From: Gp13-AA77 sp036521995
Lineage (GTDB): Bacteria > Acidobacteriota > Terriglobia > UBA7540
Length of the DNA: 6,947 nucleotides
Assembly (NCBI GenBank): GCA_036521995.1
Contig: DATDGR010000293.1
Span: 1-6,947, forward strand
Direction: 5' to 3'
Part shown: positions 1 through 5,494 of the stretch, in pieces
How the letters are laid out: each line of letters begins with the position of its first letter
Position numbering within the stretch: position 1 is the first letter of the stretch
Program-made: the position numbers and the translations under genes
Notes under the pieces: model-generated
What the model was told of the DNA's origin: nothing
The model's database searches: none
The model's input: the letters and a program-made list of their open reading frames with translations, nothing else

Positions 1-73
1 GGAATTCGCCCCTTGGTTTGCCAGGCCCCGCAACCGAAGACGGCGGCCGCCGGTTCGGATCCGCAACGAGGCC

Positions 74-280
74 TTACTCGCCGGTGCCCCGAACGTTTTC
101 CGCGCGCGGCCCCTTGTCGCCTTGCTTCATTTCGAATTCGACGGCCTGGCCTTCGTGAAGACTGTCGAAATTCAGGCCTCGGAGTCCGCTGCGGTGAAAA
201 AAAACCTCCTGCCCCTCCGCGGTCTTGATGAAACCGAACCCGCGATCTCGCACAACTCGCTTGATGGTTCCCTGCATCAT
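74..280 (-). CDS. Cold-shock-domain (CspA-like) nucleic-acid-binding protein
   Basis: A small single-domain OB-fold protein of the cold-shock family, which binds single-stranded RNA or DNA in the cytoplasm and acts as an RNA chaperone. The 68 residues match the family's usual 65-70. RNP1 is visible as RGFGFI (residues 13-18) and RNP2 as VFFH (26-29); the C-terminus KGPRAENV is also typical. The residues before RNP1 read TIKRVVRD, so the family's KWF tryptophan and phenylalanine are absent. The frame stays open upstream to 424, but homology begins at the paired ATG codons at 280 and 277. GAGG sits 3 nt before the first and 6 nt before the second, so translation may begin at 277 (67 aa). The VFFH codons contain a run of eight T. 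The gene lies 170 bp downstream of the glycosylase gene on the same strand but has its own promoter. The family call is very secure; whether it is cold-induced is unknown. Confidence 0.93.
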   Translation of the reverse strand: MMQGTIKRVVRDRGFGFIKTAEGQEVFFHRSGLRGLNFDSLHEGQAVEFEMKQGDKGPRAENVRGTGE

Positions 281-311
281 GCACCTCGCCAAAAGAAGGA
301 GCGTTCCGGGC

Positions 312-331
312 GGGTCCGGTGTGACCGGCCC
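312..331 (-). other. Hairpin in the leader of the cold-shock mRNA
   Basis: A CCGGT/ACCGG stem (316-320 with 324-328) closes a 3-nt loop. It is extended by GGG/CCC (312-314 with 329-331) with one bulged base at 315. It lies in the predicted 5' leader, between the promoter at 361-390 and the start codon. Structured leaders are common in cold-shock mRNAs, but no regulatory role is shown here. Confidence 0.5.
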
Positions 332-360
332 GCGGGGGACGGGGTCCTCATGCGGTGGGG

Positions 361-390
361 ACTGTACCAGCAGCGCGGGGTGTTTGTCAA
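361..390 (-). promoter_or_regulatory. Sigma70-type promoter of the cold-shock gene
   Basis: Read on the minus strand, a perfect TTGACA -35 (385-390) is separated by 18 nt from TACAGT (361-366), which is preceded by TGG and so forms an extended -10. Transcription would begin near 354 and give a leader of about 75 nt. A second TTGACA at 406-411 lies 17 nt upstream of GACAAA and may be an alternative, weaker promoter. The call rests on consensus matching only. Confidence 0.6.
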
Positions 391-450
391 AGCAAGAAGC
401 AAATGTGTCAACGCGGTCATCCATGGCGCTTCAGCTTCAGGCGCTCCGAC

Positions 451-1152
451 CTAGGGTGGGGCAAGAAACCGCCGGATCTCGTCCAGCACCGCCGCCATCA
501 TCGCACGCGTGAGCCGGCCCGTCTGGGTATTCTGCTGGCTCGGGTGATAAGCGGCGAACAGACGCGGCAGACCATCGGGCAGCGCGTAGCTGACACCGTG
601 CCCAAAGCGAAACGAACCGCGCGCCGGAAAGCTCTCCGCGCGATAGACAGTGCTCAGGTAGGCTTCGAACGCGATGCGGCCGAGAGCCAGCACCGCCCGC
701 ATGCGTTTCAGCAGCTCGAGCTCAGCTTCGAGCCATGGCCGGCATCGCCGAATCTCTTCGGGCAGGGGCTTGTTGGCGGGCGGAGCGCACCGGATAGCGG
801 CGGTGATGAAGCATCCGTGCAGTTCCAGCCCGTCCTCGCGATCGCGCGAGACCGGCTGATTGGCCCAGCCCGATCCATACAAGGCGCGATACAGGAAGTC
901 TCCCGAGCGATCACCCGTGAACATGCGGCCGGTGCGATTCCCTCCGTGCGCCGCCGGCGCGAGTCCCACCAGCAAAAGCTCTGCCTCGGGATCGCCGAAT
1001 CCGGGCAAAGGCTTGCCCCAGTAGTCCTGGTCGCGGTACATGCGCCGCTTTTCCTGGGCGACCCGGCGGCAGTACGCAACCAGGCGTGGACATCGAGTGC
1101 AAGCGATCACCCGACGCTTCAAGGTCTGAAGCGGTTCGGCATTGTGAGTCAT
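451..1152 (-). CDS. Family 5 (UDGb-type) uracil-DNA glycosylase, 4Fe-4S
   Basis: A base-excision repair enzyme that removes uracil, and in this family often other deaminated bases, from DNA. The 233-residue product carries the family 5 signature. Motif 1, at residues 63-84, reads GLAPAAHGGNRTGR followed by FTGDRSG; it has Ala where other UDG families carry a catalytic Asp or Asn. Motif 2 is HPSQQNTQTGRLT (203-215). Four cysteines fit the Fe-S cluster: C18 and C21 (CTRC), C122 (IRCAPP) and C137 (RRC). C28 and C114 are extra. The start is placed at ATG 1152, where homology begins; AGGA lies almost directly before it, a tight spacing. The frame continues 74 codons further upstream (to 1374), but that part looks non-coding and overlaps the opposite promoter region. 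The cold-shock gene follows on the same strand after 170 bp with its own promoter, so the link is loose. Family assignment is secure; substrate range cannot be read from the sequence. Confidence 0.93.
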   Translation of the reverse strand: MTHNAEPLQTLKRRVIACTRCPRLVAYCRRVAQEKRRMYRDQDYWGKPLPGFGDPEAELLLVGLAPAAHGGNRTGRMFTGDRSGDFLYRALYGSGWANQPVSRDREDGLELHGCFITAAIRCAPPANKPLPEEIRRCRPWLEAELELLKRMRAVLALGRIAFEAYLSTVYRAESFPARGSFRFGHGVSYALPDGLPRLFAAYHPSQQNTQTGRLTRAMMAAVLDEIRRFLAPP

Positions 1153-1163
1153 TTCCTGTCGCA

Positions 1164-1174
1164 ATTGTATTATG
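1164..1174 (-). promoter_or_regulatory. Possible -10 region of the glycosylase gene
   Basis: An AT-rich island in GC-rich surroundings. On the minus strand it reads CATAAT (1169-1174) overlapping TACAAT (1164-1169). No convincing -35 lies at standard spacing; TTGTGC is 18-20 nt further upstream. The implied leader would be only about 5-10 nt long, so this is tentative. Confidence 0.3.
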
Positions 1175-1220
1175 TACCTGCGAAAATCATTTTGGCACAA
1201 ATGGTCTAATTCCGGATAAT

Positions 1221-1244
1221 ACTGGCCCGTAACTCTCGGGCCGT
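1221..1244. other. GC-rich inverted repeat in the divergent intergenic region
   Basis: GGCCCG (1224-1229) and CGGGCC (1237-1242) form a perfect 6-bp stem around a 7-nt loop. The stem extends by AC/GT with T1223 bulged. There is no T tract on either strand, so it is not a classical terminator. It lies upstream of both the glycosylase gene and the plus-strand promoter at 1263-1292, where a regulator site or leader hairpin is possible. Confidence 0.4.
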
Positions 1245-1262
1245 GCCGATCGCCACACTCGA

Positions 1263-1292
1263 TTGACAGCCCTTGAGCACCTCTGTTAAGGT
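1263..1292 (+). promoter_or_regulatory. Promoter of the secreted beta-propeller gene
   Basis: A perfect TTGACA -35 (1263-1268) is followed after 18 nt by TAAGGT (1287-1292). That box matches the -10 consensus at its first, second and last positions and is preceded by an extended TG (1284-1285). Transcription would start near 1299, leaving a 5' leader of about 115 nt before the ATG at 1413. Judged from consensus only. Confidence 0.5.
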
Positions 1293-1304
1293 CAACAAGT
1301 CTAC

Positions 1305-1330
1305 GGCGACCTGCCCGGGGGGGCACCGCC
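1305..1330 (+). other. Hairpin in the propeller mRNA leader
   Basis: TGCCC (1312-1316) pairs with GGGCA (1321-1325) around a GGGG loop. An outer GGCG/CGCC stem (1305-1308 with 1327-1330) extends it across a small internal loop. It lies just downstream of the predicted transcription start and about 70 nt before the Shine-Dalgarno. There is no T run, so it is more likely a stabilising or regulatory leader element than a terminator. Confidence 0.4.
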
Positions 1331-1400
1331 ACAGACCCGAGGGGGGAGAAAGCTTCCGTCGCGCTCCAAGCCACAGGTAAGCCCGCGCTAAACAGAAAAA

Positions 1401-1406
1401 GAGGAG
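1401..1406 (+). promoter_or_regulatory. Strong Shine-Dalgarno of the propeller gene
   Basis: GAGGAG lies 6 nt before the ATG at 1413, in a purine-rich run. This fixes the start codon of the secreted propeller. Confidence 0.8.
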
Positions 1407-1412
1407 ATAGAA

Positions 1413-2672
1413 ATGATCAGGGTTGAAGATAGCCGACGTGTGCTCGTCATGGCCACGCTGGCAATTGTGCTCGCAATGGTCAGTTTCACGAGACCGGCTC
1501 ACTCGCAGTCATCCACGGCCCTCAATGTCGTCTACGTAGAAAGCAACATCGGCTCGACCAAGAATTCGAACTCGGTCTTTGCCTATAGCAATGACGGCAC
1601 AGGCAAGCTGACGGCCGTGGCCGGGTCACCCTTCCTGACGGGCGGCACCGGAGTTTACGACCCCTCACAAGAAAAAGGGAAGACGGAGTTTGACGCTGAT
1701 CAGCAAGTGCTTGTCAGCCCCAGTAACAACCTCCTATTCGCCGTGAACGGAGACAGCAACACTTTCGCGGTCTTTAGTATCAGCACGGCGAACGGCAGCT
1801 TGGCGGCGCTACCAGGGTCACCCTTCAAGTCAAACGGCAGCGACCCTGTCAGCTTCGGTCTCCTGTACAACATCCTGACCGGACCTGAGTCGTGGCTCGC
1901 CGTTGTCAACAAAGGCGCAGATCCGAATCAAACGGATGCGGCTCCGAACATCAGCGTGTTCAGGGTGACCAGCGCCGGTATCCCAACCCTAGACACGAAG
2001 GCCACCGTAAACTTAACCGCCAACACCTCACCCTCACAAATCCTGACCGCCACGGGGTCTGCCGCCAAGCACCAATTCTGGGCATTCCTGGATCAGTACC
2101 AAACCGCCGGTTCGAGTCTCGCGGGAATCTACTCGTACCTGGTGCAGGGGAACGGCGGTCTTAAGTCAGTTAACTTCACAGCTGACCCAACTGATCCTCC
2201 CACACTCGGGCTCGCGGCCAATTCTAAGTATAGGGTGCTGTATGCGGGCCTTCCCACGCTCAACGAGGTGGGCGTCTTCTTCTATAGCCCTAGCACTGGG
2301 ACGACTACCTTCAGCAGCGCGGTGGCGAACCCGGGCAAAGGTGTTGGATGGCTGGCGGTGGGCCCCACTGGCACCGCCCATTTTCTTTACACCTCTGAGG
2401 CGGGTTCGGGAACCGTTACGGTCTACCAGATAACCGGCAATGGCCTGACGTTGACCCAGGTGCAGCAGTTTACGCTAACGGGCGCGAGCACAATTCCCGG
2501 TAATTTGGCGTTCGACACCACGGGAAAGTTCCTCTATTGCCTTGATAATGTTCATGCCACACTCCACGTCCTCGACGTGGACTCGACCACGGGTAAGCTT
2601 AGCGAACCCAACGCTCCGATTGCGCTCAACGTGCCAACGGGCGAGGAGCCCCTCGGCTTGGCTGTCGACTAG
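1413..2672 (+). CDS. Secreted lactonase-like seven-blade beta-propeller protein
   Basis: A 419-residue exported protein of the lactonase/YVTN beta-propeller class (6-phosphogluconolactonase-like, Pfam family PF10282). A Sec signal peptide covers residues 1-31: basic RR (8-9), hydrophobic stretch 11-23, likely cleavage AHS|Q at 31/32. The mature chain shows repeated strand-turn units of the form hydrophobic-F/Y, small turn, G-L: VFAYSNDGTGKL (55-66), AVFSISTANGSL (119-130), ISVFRVTSAGI (180-190), IYSYLVQGNGGL (239-250), VGVFFYSPSTG (286-296), VTVYQITGNGL (335-345) and LHVLDVDSTTGKL (384-396). That makes seven blades. GSPF follows two of them, as in many such proteins. The C-terminus EEPLGLAVD closes the ring. 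The class includes true lactonases, but many exported members have no known activity, so the enzyme name should not be taken as function. It is monocistronic by context, with its own promoter, leader and downstream hairpins. The fold is confident; the substrate is unknown. Confidence 0.85.
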   Translation: MIRVEDSRRVLVMATLAIVLAMVSFTRPAHSQSSTALNVVYVESNIGSTKNSNSVFAYSNDGTGKLTAVAGSPFLTGGTGVYDPSQEKGKTEFDADQQVLVSPSNNLLFAVNGDSNTFAVFSISTANGSLAALPGSPFKSNGSDPVSFGLLYNILTGPESWLAVVNKGADPNQTDAAPNISVFRVTSAGIPTLDTKATVNLTANTSPSQILTATGSAAKHQFWAFLDQYQTAGSSLAGIYSYLVQGNGGLKSVNFTADPTDPPTLGLAANSKYRVLYAGLPTLNEVGVFFYSPSTGTTTFSSAVANPGKGVGWLAVGPTGTAHFLYTSEAGSGTVTVYQITGNGLTLTQVQQFTLTGASTIPGNLAFDTTGKFLYCLDNVHATLHVLDVDSTTGKLSEPNAPIALNVPTGEEPLGLAVD

Positions 2673-2693
2673 TTTATGGAACCGTGGGTCGGG

Positions 2694-2726
2694 GGCACCC
2701 GGCCAAGGTTCTCACGGCTGGGTGCC
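2694..2726 (+). terminator. Hairpin just after the propeller stop codon
   Basis: GGCACCCGGCC (2694-2704) pairs with GGCTGGGTGCC (2716-2726) over 11 bp with one G-T wobble, leaving an 11-nt loop. It begins 22 nt after the stop codon. No T tract follows, so it may protect the mRNA 3' end or assist the second hairpin downstream rather than terminate on its own. Confidence 0.45.
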
Positions 2727-2764
2727 GAGGCGCCGGGCCGTGACCCTCAGTTCAAGACTCTCCA

Positions 2765-2808
2765 AAGAGGCGGCACGCTGGCCGTTTTCCGCCAGCTTGC
2801 TGCCTCTT
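2765..2808. terminator. Long stem-loop between convergent genes, probable bidirectional terminator
   Basis: AAGAGGCGGCACGCTGGC (2765-2782) pairs with GCCAGCTTGCTGCCTCTT (2791-2808): an 18-bp stem with one wobble and one mismatch around the 8-nt loop CGTTTTCC. It lies between the propeller gene (plus) and the EVE gene (minus). A short T-rich segment follows on each strand (CTCTTCGCTTTCC on plus, CTCTTTGG on minus), weak compared with a classical U tract. Position and symmetry make a shared terminator likely. Confidence 0.7.
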
Positions 2809-2839
2809 CGCTTTCCGGCCACAGAGGGAAGGAACGCCC

Positions 2840-3244
2840 TCAGGTCTTGGCGAGCCCAATCAGGACTTTCCACTGCGAATCGCTGACGGGCATCACGGAG
2901 AGCCGGGGCAGCCGCACCAGATCGAAGTCTTTTAAGGCGGATTGTCGCTTGATTTCGTCGAGGGAAACCGGCCGCGGCAGGCGCCGGCCGGCCTTCAGAT
3001 CCACCACCACCAGGCGAGGATCCTTCTGCTTGGGATCGGGGTAAGCGTCGGTGAGCACCTCAGCCAGTCCCACGATGGCCTTGTCATCCCCGGTCTGATA
3101 GATCAGAGCCGTATCGCCTTTGTGGATGCTGCGAAGGTGTTTGAGGGCGAGATTGTTGGATACGCCGTCCCAGCGCGTCTGGACGTCGCGCTCGAGATCG
3201 GCGAAGGAGTAAGTATCCGGATCAGATTTCAGCAGCCATTTCAC
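2840..3244 (-). CDS. EVE domain-containing protein
   Basis: A single-domain protein of the EVE family (Pfam PF01878; THYN1-like, PUA-like fold). Members bind modified bases in nucleic acid, and several act as readers of modified cytosine. The 134 residues are nearly all domain, slightly shorter than the common 140-160. Hallmarks are the opening MKWLLKSDPDTYSF (1-14), then TRWDGVSNNLALKHLRSIHK (23-42) with the conserved W-DGV-N pattern, then GDTALIYQTGDDKAIVGLAE (43-62). The start is GTG at 3244, giving the conserved N-terminus. AAGGA lies 11 nt upstream, a rather long spacing, so initiation may be weak. It lies 77 bp downstream of the coiled-coil gene on the same strand with no clear promoter between, so cotranscription is likely. 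EVE proteins often sit near defence or restriction genes, but nothing of that kind is visible here. Confidence 0.92.
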   Translation of the reverse strand: MKWLLKSDPDTYSFADLERDVQTRWDGVSNNLALKHLRSIHKGDTALIYQTGDDKAIVGLAEVLTDAYPDPKQKDPRLVVVDLKAGRRLPRPVSLDEIKRQSALKDFDLVRLPRLSVMPVSDSQWKVLIGLAKT

Positions 3245-3321
3245 AGCTAAGGGTGTCCTTCGGCTTCAAAGCCAGAGAATTCGTCAGGATGACGGGGACG
3301 AAATTCCTCCCCGGCGATCTG

Positions 3322-4305
3322 CTAGCTGCCGCCGGGCCGGCCCTGAAGCACGCTGGCCGCGTTCGGAAAGAAGCCCTTCGGCGTGCTGATGTAGCCGGCG
3401 ACGGTGTCTTTGTCGAGCTTGTTGGCCACCAACTCCAGCGCGCTCGAAGCCCCTTGCATGTAAAAGTAAACGGGCGAATCGAGAGCCTGGTCCTTGCGCA
3501 CGGTGCGCTTGTCGTCAAAGAGAAGGTCTACCGTGAAGACGTTCTTCTTGGTGTTCGTCTTCTCCAGCTTCAAGGCGACGTTCCCTACTTTCTGCTGGGA
3601 GTTGCGCCTGATATTGAACTCGAAGTAGTCGCGATCGGTCCTGTGCGCGAGCGCCACCAGTTCATCATGCGTCTTGGCAATGGCGCCGGAAAGCTCGCCT
3701 TTGGTTCCGTTCAAGGCGTCATTGGTTTCGCCGATCTTCTTGTTCAGGCCGTTGACATCATTCGTCAGGTCGTTCGACAGGCCGCCGATCTTGGTGTTGG
3801 CGTCGGCTTGCACCTGATTCACCTGCTCGGCGCTGGCCTTTTGTGCGATCGCCTGGTTCAATTGCTGAACAGCGGCCTTCTGCTGCTCCTGAATATTGGC
3901 CGCCAGATTCCGCGCCCGTCCCAGCTCCTGCTGCGTCATCCCCAGCTTCTCCGAAGTCACCTCAAACTGGCCCTTCAACTGGGCAAAGCGCTCGTCACTC
4001 GCGTCGGCCCGCCGGGTGAGAACGTTCAACTGGTCGGCGCTCTTGGCTGAGGCCGTCTCGAAGTCCTTCTTCAGGTTCAAGATCAGATAGAGATTGATTA
4101 CGGTGAGCACGGCCAGCACCGTCACAACAATCACCAGAGCCATCCTCCGCGAAGGAGCGGGCGCGAAGGCCGCCGCCGGGGGCGCCGGAGCCGGAGTGGG
4201 CGGGGGTGGCGCGTACGCTTTGGGGCTCTCCGCCGGAGACTGGTCACCGCTCGGTGGGTCATTGAAGCCGAATACGGCGTTAGCTGCACTTCGTTTTTCT
4301 GACAT
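3322..4305 (-). CDS. Single-pass membrane protein with long coiled coil, function unknown
   Basis: I do not recognise this 327-residue protein by name. In order: a short polar N-terminus (1-30); an Ala/Pro-rich linker with PPPP and PAPAPP (31-51); two Arg before one membrane span, about residues 55-77 (MALVIVVTVLAVLTVINLYL and on); a long Ala/Gln/Asn/Lys-rich helical region (80-220) with heptad-like spacing, suggesting a coiled coil; and a C-terminal segment (225-320) rich in alternating hydrophobic residues (YFEFNIRR, VGNVALKLEKT, VFTVDLLFDDK, PVYFYMQG), suggesting a small beta-rich domain. By the positive-inside rule the N-terminus is cytoplasmic and the coiled coil periplasmic. The start at 4305 has GGGAG 6-7 nt upstream. 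A leader of about 95 nt is possible from a CATAAT box at 4408-4413. A structural or sensory envelope role is only inference. It is probably the first gene of a unit with the EVE gene. Confidence 0.8.
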   Translation of the reverse strand: MSEKRSAANAVFGFNDPPSGDQSPAESPKAYAPPPPTPAPAPPAAAFAPAPSRRMALVIVVTVLAVLTVINLYLILNLKKDFETASAKSADQLNVLTRRADASDERFAQLKGQFEVTSEKLGMTQQELGRARNLAANIQEQQKAAVQQLNQAIAQKASAEQVNQVQADANTKIGGLSNDLTNDVNGLNKKIGETNDALNGTKGELSGAIAKTHDELVALAHRTDRDYFEFNIRRNSQQKVGNVALKLEKTNTKKNVFTVDLLFDDKRTVRKDQALDSPVYFYMQGASSALELVANKLDKDTVAGYISTPKGFFPNAASVLQGRPGGS

Positions 4306-4444
4306 ACACGCTCCCTGGTCCCCCCAAGGCCGGCAGGACCTTCCTCCGGGCAGAAACCCGCTGGTTCCTAGCCTACGGCGTCGAGCCGTCCATGCTCGCA
4401 GCCGTAAATTATGATGCCTTCCGTGTGAAATTCGTTGACGTGCA

Positions 4445-4474
4445 AAACCAATCCGACTCGGTTGGGTTTCTTTT
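4445..4474 (+). terminator. Terminator-like hairpin with T-rich tail, no gene upstream
   Basis: AAACCAATC (4445-4453) pairs with GGTTGGGTTT (4460-4469), with G4466 bulged and one T-G wobble, around a 6-nt loop. On the plus strand it is followed by CTTTTGGCTTTGTTTTT, which fits a Rho-independent terminator. On the minus strand the tail is only GGTTTTGC. No plus-strand gene precedes it, so it might end a small RNA, or a minus-strand transcript coming from the right. Confidence 0.4.
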
Positions 4475-4541
4475 GGCTTTGTTTTTCGAAGCTTTTGTTG
4501 ATTCTAAATGACTTCTTGGGTTTGCTTTTCAAATTTATGTT

Positions 4542-4561
4542 GGGGGGGTGGGGGGCTCCCC
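4542..4561 (+). other. G-rich tract
   Basis: Seven G (4542-4548), one T, then six G (4550-4555), followed by CT and a C run. It follows an AT-rich segment directly. The plus strand could form a G-quadruplex or a short GGGG/CCCC hairpin. It is also a likely place for sequencing or assembly length errors. Confidence 0.5.
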
Positions 4562-4738
4562 TTCCTTCCAAGCCAAATGGCCTCGAGACACTCGGGACCG
4601 AGCCTACAGAGCAGGTACGTGGACGATGACGCGCATTGAAAGGGTCCTGATCGAGCTTCCCAAAAGTCTGTAACTGACACCACAACCACCCCGTACCACT
4701 ATACAATTGGCACTTCCCCGCGTGTCAAGCTCGAACCA

Positions 4739-4757
4739 CCGGACCGGACCGGACCGG
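4739..4757 (+). repeat. Short tandem repeat of CCGGA, 3.8 copies
   Basis: Four successive CCGG units spaced every 5 bp, three of them complete CCGGA. It lies in noncoding sequence. Too short to assign a role; a slippage-prone microsatellite is the simplest view. Confidence 0.7.
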
Positions 4758-5380
4758 CTTATTTTGCCCTCGCTTCCGACCTCGCAGAACGGGCCTTCCG
4801 CGCCAACCCGACCGAGGCGGCCGACCCCTCGACGTGTGATCAGCCCACTGTCCATCTTCGCCCGCCCCAACTCTGCTTCCAGCACGTCTCATTGACCGGA
4901 AGGATAAGACCGTAAGTTGCTTTATTATCTGAAAGATTCCGGCTTTGAACGTCATTTCCTCTGAAGCGCCCGGTGCGATGCAAATTTGCCCATTCGCCGC
5001 GGCATCCGCAGCCTCATCCGAGCTGGGCCGCTCCCCGCCTCGCCCGTTCTCATTGCTGCGGCGAGGATGCTGGACTTGATCAAAAACATAGGAGGTTTCT
5101 CCACCCAGGCGGACATCTCCCGGCTCCCTCCGCCCAGTGCCGGCACGGCGATGATGCGACGCGGGGCGTCCGGCCATCAAGTCAATCGGGAGTCAATTTA
5201 GGGTCAGCTAGGCGCTGAGAGATCGAGAAGCACAGCATATCAATCTAAGTGGGGCACGGGTGGCTTGCAACAACATCGCGTTACCCCCACCCACCTCACT
5301 CAAGGACGTGCTATGCTCTCCGGCGACCCGGCAGCGGACTCGGCCTTCCTCTGCTAATCCAGACCGATATCGCTGGGGGT

Positions 5381-5395
5381 GCCGGTAGAGCCGGC
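5381..5395 (+). other. Small GC hairpin upstream of the oxidoreductase promoter
   Basis: GCCGG (5381-5385) and CCGGC (5391-5395) form a 5-bp perfect inverted repeat around TAGAG. It is about 50 bp upstream of the predicted -35, so it could be an operator half-site pair or a chance inverted repeat. Confidence 0.3.
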
Positions 5396-5445
5396 GACAG
5401 GACTCTGAATTGACGATTTTGGGACGTGCTGTGCGCGCTGGCGGC

Positions 5446-5473
5446 TTCAAGGCCAATCAAACGCGTGTATAAT
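5446..5473 (+). promoter_or_regulatory. Promoter of the oxidoreductase gene
   Basis: A perfect TATAAT -10 (5468-5473) follows a weak -35, TTCAAG (5446-5451), at 16 nt. Transcription would begin near 5480, just before the Shine-Dalgarno, giving a leader of about 15 nt. Its position argues against translation starting at the in-frame ATG at 5426. Confidence 0.5.
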
Positions 5474-5483
5474 CCTGACCTTC

Positions 5484-5488
5484 GGAGG
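5484..5488 (+). promoter_or_regulatory. Shine-Dalgarno fixing the oxidoreductase start
   Basis: GGAGG, continuing as GG, lies 6 nt before the ATG at 5495. It selects that codon over the upstream in-frame ATG at 5426 and over the downstream ATG at 5525, where family homology begins. Confidence 0.75.
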
Positions 5489-5494
5489 GGCAGA

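Larger units (their letters stand above)
4306..5494. other. Long intergenic region between divergent genes, no supported gene
   Basis: About 1.2 kb separates the coiled-coil gene (minus) from the oxidoreductase (plus). Open frames on both strands exist, but their products are Arg/Pro/Ser-rich, lack ribosome-binding sites and resemble no family I know. By position it holds: a GC-rich leader for the coiled-coil gene with a small hairpin (4347-4360) and a CATAAT box (4408-4413, minus); an AT-rich block with a terminator-like hairpin (4445-4474); a G tract (4542-4555); a 5-bp tandem repeat (4739-4757); a mixed stretch at 4760-5220 in which I see nothing definite; and the oxidoreductase promoter zone (5381-5490). 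Decayed genes or an unrecognised small RNA cannot be excluded. Confidence 0.6.

Noticed and set aside
1..14. GGAATTCGCCCCTT resembles the EcoRI junction of TA-cloning vectors.
   Set aside because: It has an extra C compared with the vector sequence I remember, and the following bases look genomic; chance or native sequence cannot be excluded, but there is no further vector sequence.
355..1209. Long plus-strand open frame (284 codons) opposite the glycosylase.
   Set aside because: It is antisense to a clear family 5 UDG gene, has no matching family or ribosome site, and is typical of shadow frames in GC-rich DNA.
3253..4050. Plus-strand open frame of 265 codons, Leu/Val-rich.
   Set aside because: It is antisense to the coiled-coil gene; the Leu/Val richness is the mirror of Gln/Lys/Asn codons, not a membrane protein.
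4368..4706. Minus-strand open frame of 112 codons across the AT-rich block.
   Set aside because: Lys/Ser/Asn-rich because of base composition; it runs through the G tract and the terminator-like hairpin.
4725..5180. Minus-strand open frame of 151 codons in the large intergenic region.
   Set aside because: The product is Arg/Gly-rich and low-complexity, crosses the CCGGA repeat, has no Shine-Dalgarno and resembles no known family.
4986..5201. Plus-strand frame containing LDLIKNIGGFSTQADISRLP, locally protein-like.
   Set aside because: The rest is Arg/Pro-rich, no start signal is present and I recognise no family; kept only as a possible decayed fragment inside the intergenic entry.
5410..5415. 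TTGACG as a -35 box for the oxidoreductase.
   Set aside because: It is over 50 nt from the TATAAT box and has no -10 at proper spacing.
5426..5494. Upstream in-frame ATG extending the oxidoreductase to 352 aa.
   Set aside because: The TATAAT box and the Shine-Dalgarno both lie inside this extension, and the family does not have it.
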